Of a stretch of 36,638 bases of DNA, positions 24,984-31,898 are shown one piece after another. Location of the stretch: the IMG/VR virus record IMGVR_UViG_3300030060_003536, positions 1 to 36,638 of that record. The stretch is one strand, 5' to 3'. The notes under the pieces were generated by a model that was not told the origin of the DNA, did not search any database, and saw only the letters and a list, made by a program, of their open reading frames with translations. The position numbers and the translations under genes were made by a program. The stretch is from a virus. Position 1 is the stretch's first letter; every line of letters begins with the position of its first letter.

Positions 24984-25333
24984 ATAACGCACAAAAATTT
25001 GATCAGAAAAAAGAAGAAATCAAACTTTTTATTGAAGAAAAAAAAGTTGATGGATTAATTGATTCAGATATAAAAAAGAGAATGACAAAAGAATTTGATG
25101 TAACTATTAGAACTGCTCAACGATGGTTTCTAATATTAAATGATCCAACAATAGGAGAATATGAAACTATAAATAATAAGAATGAAGTAAATAGAAAAGG
25201 ATCAAGTTTAATACATGAGAATTTAGAAAGATTAGTATTGAGTGAAAATAAAGATGAAAGAGAAACTATAAAAGAAGAAATAGAGATTATTACTAAAGCA
25301 TTAAAAGGAATAAATACTATCAGGACTCAATAA
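24980..25333 (+). CDS. Helix-turn-helix DNA-binding protein
   Basis: 117 aa. Residues about 28-48 (DSDIKKRMTKEFDVTIRTAQ then RWF) fit a helix-turn-helix of the kind that reads IKKRxxEEFxVSxRTAxRW. The C-terminal half is an acidic/basic helix (KDERETIKEEIEIITKALKG) suited to oligomerisation. It could be a transcription regulator of the early block or a small-terminase-like protein. A perfect 17-base dyad begins on its stop codon and may be its own operator. Coupled (ATGA) to the GP88 gene. Confidence 0.6.
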   Translation: MNNAQKFDQKKEEIKLFIEEKKVDGLIDSDIKKRMTKEFDVTIRTAQRWFLILNDPTIGEYETINNKNEVNRKGSSLIHENLERLVLSENKDERETIKEEIEIITKALKGINTIRTQ

Positions 25334-25392
25334 CTGTCGTTACGACAGTCGTTTCAAAATCTAGGCAGTTGAGAGAGACAGTAAGACCTAGA
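25333..25392. repeat. Nested inverted repeats (operator or RNA structure)
   Basis: ACTGTCGT-T-ACGACAGT (25333-25349) is a perfect 8+1+8 dyad. It is followed by TCTAGG (25360-25365) and CCTAGA (25387-25392) as a second, wider dyad. They fill the gap between the helix-turn-helix gene and the 87-aa gene. No U-run follows, so an operator or translational control element is favoured over a terminator. Confidence 0.5.
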
Positions 25393-25418
25393 AAACAAAC
25401 TTAAACCCCTTTTTTATT

Positions 25419-25682
25419 ATGTCTGATTATCATGAAACACTTCTTTTAAGGAAAGAAGAACTTGAAGATATTGCTTATCGTGAGCAATTAGAAAAAGAAG
25501 AATACATCAAAAATAATCCTTATTTTTGGTCGATAAAATCTTATAGGCTTAATGTAGATATTTATTACCATTGGGAAGAGTGGTGCTATACAAAAGAAGA
25601 ATTAATAAAAGAGATAGAAGAAGCACATAAAAAACAATTAAAGGTAAGAATTGAAAGATTTAAAAGAACTTTAGAAGCTTAA
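25419..25682 (+). CDS. Hypothetical acidic protein
   Basis: 87 aa, very rich in Glu, Lys and aromatic residues: LLRKEELEDIAYREQLEKEE, then YHWEEWCYTKEELIKEIEEA. Helical. Preceded by a TTTTTTATT-ATG leader without ribosome site. Family not recognised. Confidence 0.55.
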   Translation: MSDYHETLLLRKEELEDIAYREQLEKEEYIKNNPYFWSIKSYRLNVDIYYHWEEWCYTKEELIKEIEEAHKKQLKVRIERFKRTLEA

Positions 25683-25710
25683 GTATTAAACTAATTATCC
25701 CTTACTTATT

Positions 25711-25890
25711 ATGTCAGCAATGAAAAGAGAATTAGAAAATCTAATTCAAAAACAACTAAAAGAAAAAGCAGATAATAAAGCAATTATTATTGATGCTTTT
25801 TTTAATAATGAAATAAGTGAAGAACATTTCAAATCAGAAATGAATGCACTTGAATTAGCAGAAAAAACTATTAGAGAACTAGGTCTATGA
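25711..25890 (+). CDS. Small helical hypothetical protein
   Basis: 59 aa, ATG at 25711: MSAMKRELENLIQKQLKEKA, ending ALELAEKTIRELGL. Two amphipathic helices. The stop overlaps the start of the following gene (ATGA) and the leader repeats the TTATT-ATG pattern of neighbouring genes. Unknown function. Confidence 0.55.
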   Translation: MSAMKRELENLIQKQLKEKADNKAIIIDAFFNNEISEEHFKSEMNALELAEKTIRELGL

Positions 25891-26045
25891 ATGGCAAAAT
25901 CATGAATGGCTCAGGACAAGGTTTAAGAAGATTTAAATTAATGAATGGCATAAGAGTATGGGTTGATGAGCCTAATGATGAATGGCAAAAACGATATGAA
26001 CATGACCAAACAAACTACCAAACCAACTTATTTACAAACCAATGA
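25887..26045 (+). CDS. Small protein with repeated MNG start motif
   Basis: 52 aa from ATG at 25887: MNGKIMNGSGQGLRRFKLMN then GIRVWVDEPNDEWQKRYEHD. Three in-frame copies of ATGAATGGC (25887, 25902, 25941) offer alternative starts; the third would give MNGIRVWVDEPNDEW. It ends in a Gln/Asn/Thr tail that overlaps the next ATG. Function unknown. Confidence 0.5.
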   Translation: MNGKIMNGSGQGLRRFKLMNGIRVWVDEPNDEWQKRYEHDQTNYQTNLFTNQ

Positions 26046-26518
26046 AAAAACCAATTTCTGAGTACACAACTGACTATGACTATGCTGAAGATTATGGGAA
26101 AGTTCCTGAATTTAATAAGCAAAGAGAAAAACTAAGAAAAACAATTTCAGATTTAGAGCATGAAATATATACAGAGATGAGATTAATGAATGAAAGATGG
26201 CATGGTTATAAACTTTTAAAAGAAAGTAGCTATGAATCTGAAAATAAAGAATGGAATGGAGATGAGGATGATGAATGCAGAAAAATGACAGGTGATTGCT
26301 TTGAAATATGGCATTCAATAGCTAATGACAATGCTGATTTCATGCAGAAAGCAGGAATAGAACACGCTAGGAAGTTGGTTATTGCAGAAGATAAAAGAAT
26401 AAAAGCTGAGAAGGATAAAGCAGATATTTGGGATAAGGAATGGAAAGAACGTGCTAAGGGAAGAGATGAATGGAATAAATACCAAGAAAAGAATAAAAAA
26501 GAGGAGGCTAAATCATGA
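26042..26518 (+). CDS. Coiled-coil hypothetical protein
   Basis: 158 aa. Tyr/Asp-rich start (SEYTTDYDYAEDYGKVPEF), a coiled coil (KQREKLRKTISDLEHEIYTE), an acidic middle with two Cys and a long highly charged C-terminal helix (residues about 110-158). The composition suggests a scaffold or nucleic-acid-interacting role; no family is recognised. Coupled to both neighbours through 4-base overlaps. Confidence 0.6.
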   Translation: MKKPISEYTTDYDYAEDYGKVPEFNKQREKLRKTISDLEHEIYTEMRLMNERWHGYKLLKESSYESENKEWNGDEDDECRKMTGDCFEIWHSIANDNADFMQKAGIEHARKLVIAEDKRIKAEKDKADIWDKEWKERAKGRDEWNKYQEKNKKEEAKS

Positions 26519-26601
26519 ATGCAAATTATTACAATCCTGATTTGACACATATTTATCTACCATGTAGATTACATGTCATCACCTACCCTATTGAACTGTA
26601 A
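26515..26601 (+). CDS. Possible micro-protein
   Basis: 28 aa, MNANYYNPDLTHIYLPCRLH then VITYPIEL. It is supported only by the ATGA overlap with the previous stop and by filling an otherwise empty 95-base gap. It may be chance. Confidence 0.3.
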   Translation: MNANYYNPDLTHIYLPCRLHVITYPIEL

Positions 26602-26613
26602 CTGACCTGTATT

Positions 26614-27183
26614 ATGGAAACTCAATCAGTTGATATGTCGAAGAAACTAATCGAATATTGCAAGCTTTATATGTCTGAATGGCATACAGTCAAAGGGTTT
26701 GTGCATGACATGACCTTGCTTGGTATAGAAACAAAATATAAGCACTTGACAACGTATGCTACAATGAAAACCGACCGACAGAAAGAAAAAAACAAAGAAG
26801 AAAGGGAGGTTTTCTATACTAGTAAAGTAGAGAATATAATAAATAAGGAAAAATCAAAAAAATGGATTTTTAAAGAAAATCACATTCCTAAATCACTTGA
26901 GTTTTGTAAAGATTTAATCGTTAAGTTCTGGGCAGTAAAAAAAGGATTTCATACAGAAGATGCTTTTAAACTTTTAATTGGGCCTAAAGGTTTAGCAGGG
27001 ATATATACAAATCATGGTCAGAGTGCCGTCTTAGATCAGCTAGAAGAGGGCATAGCGAATAAATGGCAAAGTATTACCCTAAAGAACTACGAAGCCTTTG
27101 GAAGACCACAGAAGGCTGATAAAGAACCTGTGACAGGTCATCCTGCTCAAAGACTCTGGAAAGATGGAGGCTTTGTTGATTAA
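26614..27183 (+). CDS. Hypothetical early protein, possible replication role
   Basis: 189 aa. N-terminal half: helical, basic (LIEYCKLYMSEWHTVKGFVH, KYKHLTTYATMKTDRQKEKN). C-terminal half: EDAFKLLIGPKGLAGIYTNH then GQSAVLDQLEEGIANKWQSI, ending KNYEAFGRPQ, which looks like a compact alpha-helical domain followed by a tail. It is the first gene upstream of the recombination module, so a replication or DNA-binding role is plausible, but I see no decisive motif. Confidence 0.6.
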   Translation: METQSVDMSKKLIEYCKLYMSEWHTVKGFVHDMTLLGIETKYKHLTTYATMKTDRQKEKNKEEREVFYTSKVENIINKEKSKKWIFKENHIPKSLEFCKDLIVKFWAVKKGFHTEDAFKLLIGPKGLAGIYTNHGQSAVLDQLEEGIANKWQSITLKNYEAFGRPQKADKEPVTGHPAQRLWKDGGFVD

Positions 27184-27467
27184 TGGAACCGTTATTTAGC
27201 AATCTTCGCTCAATCACTCTCAGGTTAAAGAAAGGATTACATACTCCTAATCCTGCTAACCCTAAAAAACCAATGTGGACGCTGGAGGATTTAGATCAAA
27301 TCAGTGCAGGTTGTCAGTACAACATCGATTTAGCAAACAAACATCTTGATATACATCCGAGAGGATACACAGGTGTGAGGTTTAAAAACTTAGCAAGGGA
27401 GAATCCTCCTCCCGAAGTCACTGAATCTGTAGAGGTTATCGACCCTAAAGATTTCCCAACTAACTAA
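27183..27467 (+). CDS. Hypothetical protein
   Basis: 94 aa, coupled to the previous gene by TAATG. It contains TLEDLDQISAGCQYNIDLAN and HPRGYTGVRFKNLARENPPP, a helix followed by a Pro-rich acidic tail. It ends 4 bases before the exonuclease, so it may belong to the recombination module. Family not recognised. Confidence 0.55.
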   Translation: MEPLFSNLRSITLRLKKGLHTPNPANPKKPMWTLEDLDQISAGCQYNIDLANKHLDIHPRGYTGVRFKNLARENPPPEVTESVEVIDPKDFPTN

Positions 27468-27471
27468 ACAA

Positions 27472-28161
27472 ATGAATCCTTTTGCAAAGTGGATACACGT
27501 TCAAGCTTTAAAACGTGAAAACCCTTGGTCTTCTGTTTGGCTTGATCCTTTACCGATCTATCGCAAAGAACCTGATCATAAATATATATGGGAACCTACA
27601 AATGAAGCTCTTTTATATTCAACAACTCAGGTATGTAATAACAAAACACCGGAGGCTTTAGCCAATATTGAACGCTATCGTTATGGGCCTGATGGATGGG
27701 AGGCAAGAGGTAAAGCTGTTCATTATGGATTAGAGCAAAAAATGCTAGGTGATCCTAATCCTGAGTTTGGAATATATAGTGAATGGCTTGAACCATTGTT
27801 AAGTCATCCTTTTTTTGAACAGTTTGAACCGTGGTGTACTGAATATATGCTCTGTGATCTTAAGAAGTCTGTTGGAGGTCAATTAGATCTTTTGGGTTAT
27901 GACCATAAGTCAAAAAGATTAATGTTGATTGACCTTAAATCTCAAAGCAAATCAGGCAGAACTTATTCAACTAATGCTCAATTAGGAAGTTATGTGGAGG
28001 CACTAAAGACACATCATGGATTAGAAGTTGATGTATGTAAAACGATTTGGGCTAAACCTAAAAAGACAACCATTGGAGATGATCAACCTGTTAATGAATG
28101 CCTAGATGCTTGGCATAAAGCATGGGAAATATTTGAAGAAAAGCAGGAGATCCCATTTTGA
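27472..28161 (+). CDS. PD-(D/E)XK phage exonuclease
   Basis: 229 aa. Ordered motifs of the RecB/Cas4/lambda-exo nuclease fold: GKAVHYGLEQ (His84), EYML (Glu124), GGQLDLLGYD (Asp139), LIDLKSQ (Asp154, Lys156) and AQLGSYVEAL (Gln170, Tyr174). Such enzymes resect double-strand ends to give 3' tails for an annealing protein, here the DUF1071 gene at 29390. The three genes exonuclease, RusA and annealing protein form a phage recombination module. The stop overlaps the TTG start of the methyltransferase. Confidence 0.8.
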   Translation: MNPFAKWIHVQALKRENPWSSVWLDPLPIYRKEPDHKYIWEPTNEALLYSTTQVCNNKTPEALANIERYRYGPDGWEARGKAVHYGLEQKMLGDPNPEFGIYSEWLEPLLSHPFFEQFEPWCTEYMLCDLKKSVGGQLDLLGYDHKSKRLMLIDLKSQSKSGRTYSTNAQLGSYVEALKTHHGLEVDVCKTIWAKPKKTTIGDDQPVNECLDAWHKAWEIFEEKQEIPF

Positions 28162-28901
28162 CTTTAAAACTAATCGATTGTTTTTCAGGAATAGGTGGTT
28201 TTAGCCTTGCAGCAGAACGAATTGTTGGAGGATTTGAAACTATTCAATTTGTTGAATGTGAACCTTACGCTCAGAAAATTTTAAAAAAACATTGGCCTAA
28301 CGTACCTATCCATGACGACATACGAACCTACCAACCCGAACCATATTCAGCACGAGTTGTTTGCGGAGGATTCCCTTGTACCGACATCAGTATTGCAGGG
28401 GAAGGTCTGGGCATCACCAAAGAAACTAGGTCAGGTCTCTTTTACGAACTCATGCGAGTCATTCGCTTGGTACGACCAGACTTCATCGTCTTGGAAAACG
28501 TGGCAGCGATCCTTAATAACGGATTGGGAATTGTACTCGGAGAATTGGCCTCGGCAAGGTATGACTGTGAATGGTGCTGCATACCTGCAAGTGCATTGGG
28601 AGCCTGTCATCGCAGGGATAGATGGTGGCTTGTCGGAAAGCTTGCCAACTCCAACGGCAAGGGAATGGAAAGACGGATCGAGCCAATCAACCAAGAAATG
28701 CAGAAAACAAGACTCGCTTGGCAGAGCGATACACCACACTTATCCCCCGAATGGAGATCATATGTATCTGAATGCGTTCTTCGTAGAGGAGATGATGGGT
28801 TACGAAATCGGATGGACAGACTTAGGTGCTTAGGGAATAGCGTTGTGCCACAGGTCGCAGCGATACCATTACAAAGAGTTTTAAATCTTGCAAATGAATG
28901 A
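28158..28901 (+). CDS. DNA (cytosine-5) methyltransferase
   Basis: 247 aa, starting at TTG 28158, which has a good ribosome site (CAGGAG, 9 bases upstream). Motif I DCFSGIGGFS (residues 7-16) for S-adenosylmethionine; motif IV GGFPCTDIS with nucleophile Cys74; motif VI LENV (112-115); motif VIII CHRRDRWWLVG (150-160); motif X LGNSVVPQV (225-233). The region between VIII and X, which holds the target recognition domain, is only about 65 residues. It is complete and likely active, protecting phage DNA from restriction. A second gene is nested in its +1 frame. Confidence 0.9.
   Translation: MTLKLIDCFSGIGGFSLAAERIVGGFETIQFVECEPYAQKILKKHWPNVPIHDDIRTYQPEPYSARVVCGGFPCTDISIAGEGLGITKETRSGLFYELMRVIRLVRPDFIVLENVAAILNNGLGIVLGELASARYDCEWCCIPASALGACHRRDRWWLVGKLANSNGKGMERRIEPINQEMQKTRLAWQSDTPHLSPEWRSYVSECVLRRGDDGLRNRMDRLRCLGNSVVPQVAAIPLQRVLNLANE
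28312..28833 (+). CDS. Nested methyltransferase-associated protein (+1 frame)
   Basis: 173 aa, wholly inside the methyltransferase gene. The product has recognisable family text: ELFAEDSLVPTSVLQGKV, SFAWYDQTSSSWKTWQRSL, SENWPRQGMTVNGAAYLQ, LPTPTAREWKDG and a C-terminal NAFFVEEMMGYEIGWTDLGA. Stand-alone phage proteins with WPRSGM..NG, PTPTA..WKG and VEWLMGFP.GWTDL occur beside C5 methyltransferases, as I remember them. Here SSWKTW is simply the +1 reading of the bases for methyltransferase motif VI (IVLENV). The start at ATG 28312 has no clear ribosome site. Function unknown; a regulator or specificity partner is possible. Confidence 0.6.
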   Translation: MTTYEPTNPNHIQHELFAEDSLVPTSVLQGKVWASPKKLGQVSFTNSCESFAWYDQTSSSWKTWQRSLITDWELYSENWPRQGMTVNGAAYLQVHWEPVIAGIDGGLSESLPTPTAREWKDGSSQSTKKCRKQDSLGRAIHHTYPPNGDHMYLNAFFVEEMMGYEIGWTDLGA

Positions 28902-29343
28902 AATTTTTATTCCTGTAATAGGAATCCCTGCTCCTCAAGGAAGTAAAAGACACGTTGGAAATGGGATCATGATTGAAAATAGTAAACGTGTAAAACCTTG
29001 GAGACAGGACGTAAAAGAAGCAGCATTGATTCATTACGATGGGGAAGTTATTGATCAAGCTGTAGAAATAGAAATTATATTTTTATTTGCTAGACCTAAA
29101 AGTCATTATGGAACAGGAAAAAACGCAAGGAAATTAAAACCCTCTGCTCCTGTATTCGTAACAAGTAAAGGAATTGGTGATATAGATAAACTTCAACGGT
29201 CTACATACGATTCTTTATCTGAAAGTAGTGGAGGAAGTGTGATTAAAGATGATTCTTTAATAGTACAAAATAGAAACATGAAAAGGTATTGCGTAGAAGG
29301 AGAAAATCCTGGGGCAAAAATCACGATTAGAACACTTCATTGA
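28894..29343 (+). CDS. rusA: RusA-family Holliday junction resolvase
   Basis: About 149 aa. ATG at 28894 (MNEIFIPVIGIPAPQGSKRH) is preferred over the in-frame TTG at 28888. The family core is clear: GIPAPQGSKR near the start, an aspartate cluster GIGDIDKLQRSTYDSLS (about residue 91-107) and VIKDDSLIVQ. In RusA the DxDK and DD acids bind the metal that cleaves four-way junctions. It follows the methyltransferase with an 8-base overlap and precedes the annealing protein, so it probably resolves recombination intermediates. Confidence 0.82.
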   Translation: MNEIFIPVIGIPAPQGSKRHVGNGIMIENSKRVKPWRQDVKEAALIHYDGEVIDQAVEIEIIFLFARPKSHYGTGKNARKLKPSAPVFVTSKGIGDIDKLQRSTYDSLSESSGGSVIKDDSLIVQNRNMKRYCVEGENPGAKITIRTLH

Positions 29344-29389
29344 TATTTTACGCTAATAGTGTAGAATGAATGAGTTGTATACATAAACA
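29344..29389 (+). promoter_or_regulatory. Promoter candidate before the annealing protein
   Basis: TTGATA (from 29340), 16 bases, TAGAAT (about 29362-29367). The spacer carries CTAATAGTG directly before the -10, the same element as at 13479 and 22843 on the minus strand. The leader ends GTATACATAAACA-ATG without a ribosome site. Confidence 0.5.
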
Positions 29390-30142
29390 ATGGCAAACCA
29401 AACCAAACCTAAAGAAGGATCTATTCCTGATTTATCTGGCCTTATTTCAAAAGAAGATCTTCACAAAAAAGGATCTTTTGCCACATATATGAATTGGGCA
29501 AGAACAACTCAATATTTGAGAGAACACGCCCCAAACTGGGAGTTTCATCTTGAATGCAAATTAGACACACAAGAATATGTATGGGCTGCTCCTGACGGAA
29601 CTGGCTATTTGATGTGTTTCTTCAAGAACGGAGAAAAGAAAACACCTTTGTTTCCTTTCCCGATCATGGACAACAGAAACAATCCTTTACCTTTAGAAAA
29701 AATTAGTGCAAGAGATGTCAGCGACTCGCATCGAAGAGGCTTATGTGCCTGTGCTGCCTTTGTGTTTGGATTGGCCTATGAATTATGGGCAAGGATTGAA
29801 ATAGAAGAAGCAGCACGAGTAGATGCGGCTCCTATTAAGAAAGAGATTGCTCGCTCTCCTCAAAGAGGTGCTAACGCTAGACAAGCAAAACCCTCTCCTG
29901 TTGCACATGAAATGGTAACTGGAAAAGTTGCAGAGACTCCGAAAGTATCATTCACAGCAGCCCAAACCAAAAAAGTTCAAGACTTTATGAATGCACATCC
30001 AGAAGGATGGGAGACTCTCGTTGAAACTTTTAATGCTGAGTTCAATAAAACTGGAGGGAAAATAGCTACGAGTGTTACGACTCAAGAGCAAATTACCTTT
30101 GTTCTAGACAGAATAACGGCAGTTGAAAATCTTAGTCGTTAA
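29390..30142 (+). CDS. DUF1071-type single-strand annealing protein (Sak/Erf-like)
   Basis: 250 aa. N-terminal domain: KGSFATYMNWARTTQYLREH, WEFHLECKLD, GTGYLMCFFKNG, FPFPIMDNRNNPLPLEKISA, then SHRRGLCACAAFVFGLAYEL. This YL.WA...K..P..F, PVMD..N.A and late hydrophobic helix order marks DUF1071, a Rad52-superfamily annealing group in phages. The C-terminal third is Pro/Ala/Lys linker plus a helical end. It would anneal ssDNA produced by the exonuclease at 27472. It has its own promoter candidate. Confidence 0.78.
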   Translation: MANQTKPKEGSIPDLSGLISKEDLHKKGSFATYMNWARTTQYLREHAPNWEFHLECKLDTQEYVWAAPDGTGYLMCFFKNGEKKTPLFPFPIMDNRNNPLPLEKISARDVSDSHRRGLCACAAFVFGLAYELWARIEIEEAARVDAAPIKKEIARSPQRGANARQAKPSPVAHEMVTGKVAETPKVSFTAAQTKKVQDFMNAHPEGWETLVETFNAEFNKTGGKIATSVTTQEQITFVLDRITAVENLSR

Positions 30143-30279
30143 TGACACCTGAAGCTGTTGATCACGCTGCAAAAGCAGTTCTTACACAACTTTCAAACAG
30201 ACGTAAATGTAATGTCGAGTCTCTAAAAAACGGCATTAAAACAAGTAAACTAATTAACCATTCCAATTACTATGGCTGA
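30142..30279 (+). CDS. Small hypothetical protein
   Basis: 45 aa, ATG at 30142 overlapping the previous stop (TAATG): MTPEAVDHAAKAVLTQLSNR then RKCNVESLKNGIKTSKLIN. It overlaps the next gene by 8 bases. Helical and basic. Unknown function. Confidence 0.5.
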   Translation: MTPEAVDHAAKAVLTQLSNRRKCNVESLKNGIKTSKLINHSNYYG

Positions 30280-30604
30280 CTTTTCTAACTTCGTTCCTGC
30301 TTTCCCTTATCCAATTAAATGGTCTTTAGGAGATAACACTTTTGATGATGCAGATAAATTTCCTAAAACAATAGGTCTTGCAATTCCTGTTGAATCAATT
30401 CCTGGCCTTATTGATCACTTGATGGCATTAGAGGCTGATACTTCTAAGCATAAGCAAGGTAAAGTTTGGAGCAAAGAAAATGGAGAAGAGAAAAAACCTG
30501 TTGTTTATTTGAATGGCAAAGGTATGAACTCAAACGATGGATATGGTTGCTATGGCAATATCAGTCCTAGAAAAATCGAAAGAAACACTCAACCTGATTT
30601 TTAA
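30272..30604 (+). CDS. Hypothetical protein
   Basis: 110 aa, beta-rich: FVPAFPYPIKWSLGDNTFDD, then FPKTIGLAIPVESIPGLIDH and EKKPVVYLNGKGMNSNDGYG. I have the impression that similar proteins occur in marine cyanophages, without known function. The position right after the annealing protein would suit a single-strand DNA binding or recombination accessory protein, but no OB-fold motif is certain. Confidence 0.62.
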   Translation: MADFSNFVPAFPYPIKWSLGDNTFDDADKFPKTIGLAIPVESIPGLIDHLMALEADTSKHKQGKVWSKENGEEKKPVVYLNGKGMNSNDGYGCYGNISPRKIERNTQPDF

Positions 30605-30621
30605 ACCAATACAGGGTCATC

Positions 30622-30897
30622 ATGAATGGCCCTTTCTTTAAACCAATGAAAAACCAAAAACTTAGTTTGTATTCCGAAGTCGAGTTGATCGTTAAACGAC
30701 TTGATGAAATTGTTAAAGAAGATCAAAAAAGGTGGGAGCCTGACCAAGATCTTTCATACCTTCATAACGACATAGAAGAATTTGTTTATCAAGCAGATAA
30801 ATTCTTTAACGCTGATGAAGACCCTGATCCTTGTCCAATTACCGCACAAGAAAGAATGAATGAATCTTGGGAACAAAAAATGAGGGCAAAAGGATGA
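30622..30897 (+). CDS. Hypothetical acidic protein
   Basis: 91 aa, start ATG 30622 supported by AGGG seven bases upstream (a second ATG at 30648 follows). Acidic helical text: YSEVELIVKRLDEIVKEDQK, LHNDIEEFVYQADKFFNADE, DPDPCPITAQERMNESW. Unknown function. Ends with ATGA overlap to the next gene. Confidence 0.58.
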   Translation: MNGPFFKPMKNQKLSLYSEVELIVKRLDEIVKEDQKRWEPDQDLSYLHNDIEEFVYQADKFFNADEDPDPCPITAQERMNESWEQKMRAKG

Positions 30898-31160
30898 ATG
30901 ATCTCATTACTAAAGAACAAGCAATTATTGCTTTTAATCAACTTGCTGCTGTTGTTGTAGGCAGACGATTTGCAATGCAAACAGAAGAATATAGAGACTC
31001 TCCTTCTTTACGCATTGAAAAATGTCATCGGCTTGTTTTGAATGAATATTCACAAGCAATAGGAGATCCTATGAAAACTTCACAAGTTCAACGAAAATTA
31101 GACAGTCTTAATTCTTTGGCTGTTTTGGCAAAGATAGCTGATAGCTCTAATAGAATGTAG
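30894..31160 (+). CDS. Hypothetical helical protein
   Basis: 88 aa from ATG 30894 (MNDLITKEQAIIAFNQLAAV), chosen over an upstream TTG because of the ATGA overlap with the previous stop and an AAAGG ribosome site. The remainder (QRKLDSLNSLAVLAKIADSS) is helical. Unknown function. Confidence 0.55.
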   Translation: MNDLITKEQAIIAFNQLAAVVVGRRFAMQTEEYRDSPSLRIEKCHRLVLNEYSQAIGDPMKTSQVQRKLDSLNSLAVLAKIADSSNRM

Positions 31161-31205
31161 ACGTTCTTTACTAATATGGTAGAGTTAAATAGATTTTATC
31201 TATAG
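31161..31205 (+). promoter_or_regulatory. Promoter candidate
   Basis: Contains CTAATATGG directly before TAGAGT (about 31171-31185), an imperfect copy of the TAATAGTG plus -10 element. TAGACG 16 bases upstream is a weak -35. It lies in the only gap of this block, before a new gene with no coupling. Confidence 0.35.
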
Positions 31206-31526
31206 ATGACTGATCCTATAAAGCCTAGAAAAGATGGTAAATATATAGTTCAAGTATTACTTCCTCCAGCTTCAGGTAAATTATATGCAGAACATATTAG
31301 TAAAGATTTAAACATGCAACCTAGCAAGCATGCCAATGAGTTGATACAGAAATATTTAAAGAAAACCTTTCCAAAAGAGTATAGAAAAATATTATTAGCA
31401 GATGCAAAAAATTGGAAAGAAATTGTCTCAAAAAGAACAGAAGGTAGAGAAAAAGCTAAACTTAAAAAAGTCGAAGCTAAAATCGATTCTGTATTAGAAC
31501 TACTGCAAAACGATGAAGATTCTTAA
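31206..31526 (+). CDS. Hypothetical basic protein
   Basis: 106 aa: short strand part (DGKYIVQVLLPPASGKLYAE) followed by helices PSKHANELIQKYLKKTFPKE and a long basic coiled helix (KRTEGREKAKLKKVEAKIDS). A strand-helix-helix start could be a ribbon-helix-helix DNA-binding fold, but this is uncertain. Overlaps the next gene by 14 bases. Confidence 0.55.
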   Translation: MTDPIKPRKDGKYIVQVLLPPASGKLYAEHISKDLNMQPSKHANELIQKYLKKTFPKEYRKILLADAKNWKEIVSKRTEGREKAKLKKVEAKIDSVLELLQNDEDS

Positions 31527-31725
31527 CTGGGTAGGATCTTTTTTTGTTTATAAAAGCCCTAAACCATATCAAGGATTTGCAAGATTCCTCGAAACACTTA
31601 CAGCAAGACAACTAAGGTCATTGGCTGGAACAACAACCCATTACAGCAAAAAAAAACTCGTCCAAATTTATTTACAAAAAAACAAATGCCAGCAACACCA
31701 AGATTCAAACTCAATGATCGAGTAA
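31513..31725 (+). CDS. Small protein with SAP/HeH-like helices
   Basis: 70 aa. Residues about 28-54 (ETLTARQLRSLAGTTTHYSK then KKLVQIYLQKN) resemble the two-helix SAP/HeH DNA-binding motif (L...LR.LA...  ..K..LV..L). It overlaps its neighbours on both sides in different frames, by 14 and 40 bases, which is long for this genome. A nucleic-acid-binding role is inference. Confidence 0.5.
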   Translation: MKILNWVGSFFVYKSPKPYQGFARFLETLTARQLRSLAGTTTHYSKKKLVQIYLQKNKCQQHQDSNSMIE

Positions 31726-31898
31726 ATAAAAAAAGAAATACAGGAGTTTTCTTAGCAATAGATTCTACGGCTGGAACAATTGTCGAGATGAAAGAAAAAT
31801 TTAATAGCAGGAAACGTCCAAGTTGTTACTACACCGTTAAATGGCCTGATGGTAGAACATCAGAGCATGCACAACACATACTTGTTCCAGCACCATAA
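31686..31898 (+). CDS. Small SH3-like/KOW-type protein
   Basis: 70 aa: FKLNDRVNKKRNTGVFLAID, AGTIVEMKEKFN, SCYYTVKWPDGRTSEHAQHI. The order F..GDRV, GTI, Y.VKWDDG, and a final short strand is typical of small SH3-like barrels in phages and cyanobacteria. The first 40 bases overlap the preceding gene. The next gene starts directly after its stop. Confidence 0.6.
   Translation: MPATPRFKLNDRVNKKRNTGVFLAIDSTAGTIVEMKEKFNSRKRPSCYYTVKWPDGRTSEHAQHILVPAP

Noticed and set aside
26112-26550. Minus-strand Leu/Ser/Phe-rich frames opposite the coiled-coil gene
   Set aside because: Typical antisense of a Glu/Lys-rich gene; no ribosome site or neighbours on that strand.
28431-28739. Minus-strand frame of 102 codons in the methyltransferase overlap
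   Set aside because: No recognisable motif, Cys/Ser-rich composition; a third coding layer is unlikely and nothing supports it.
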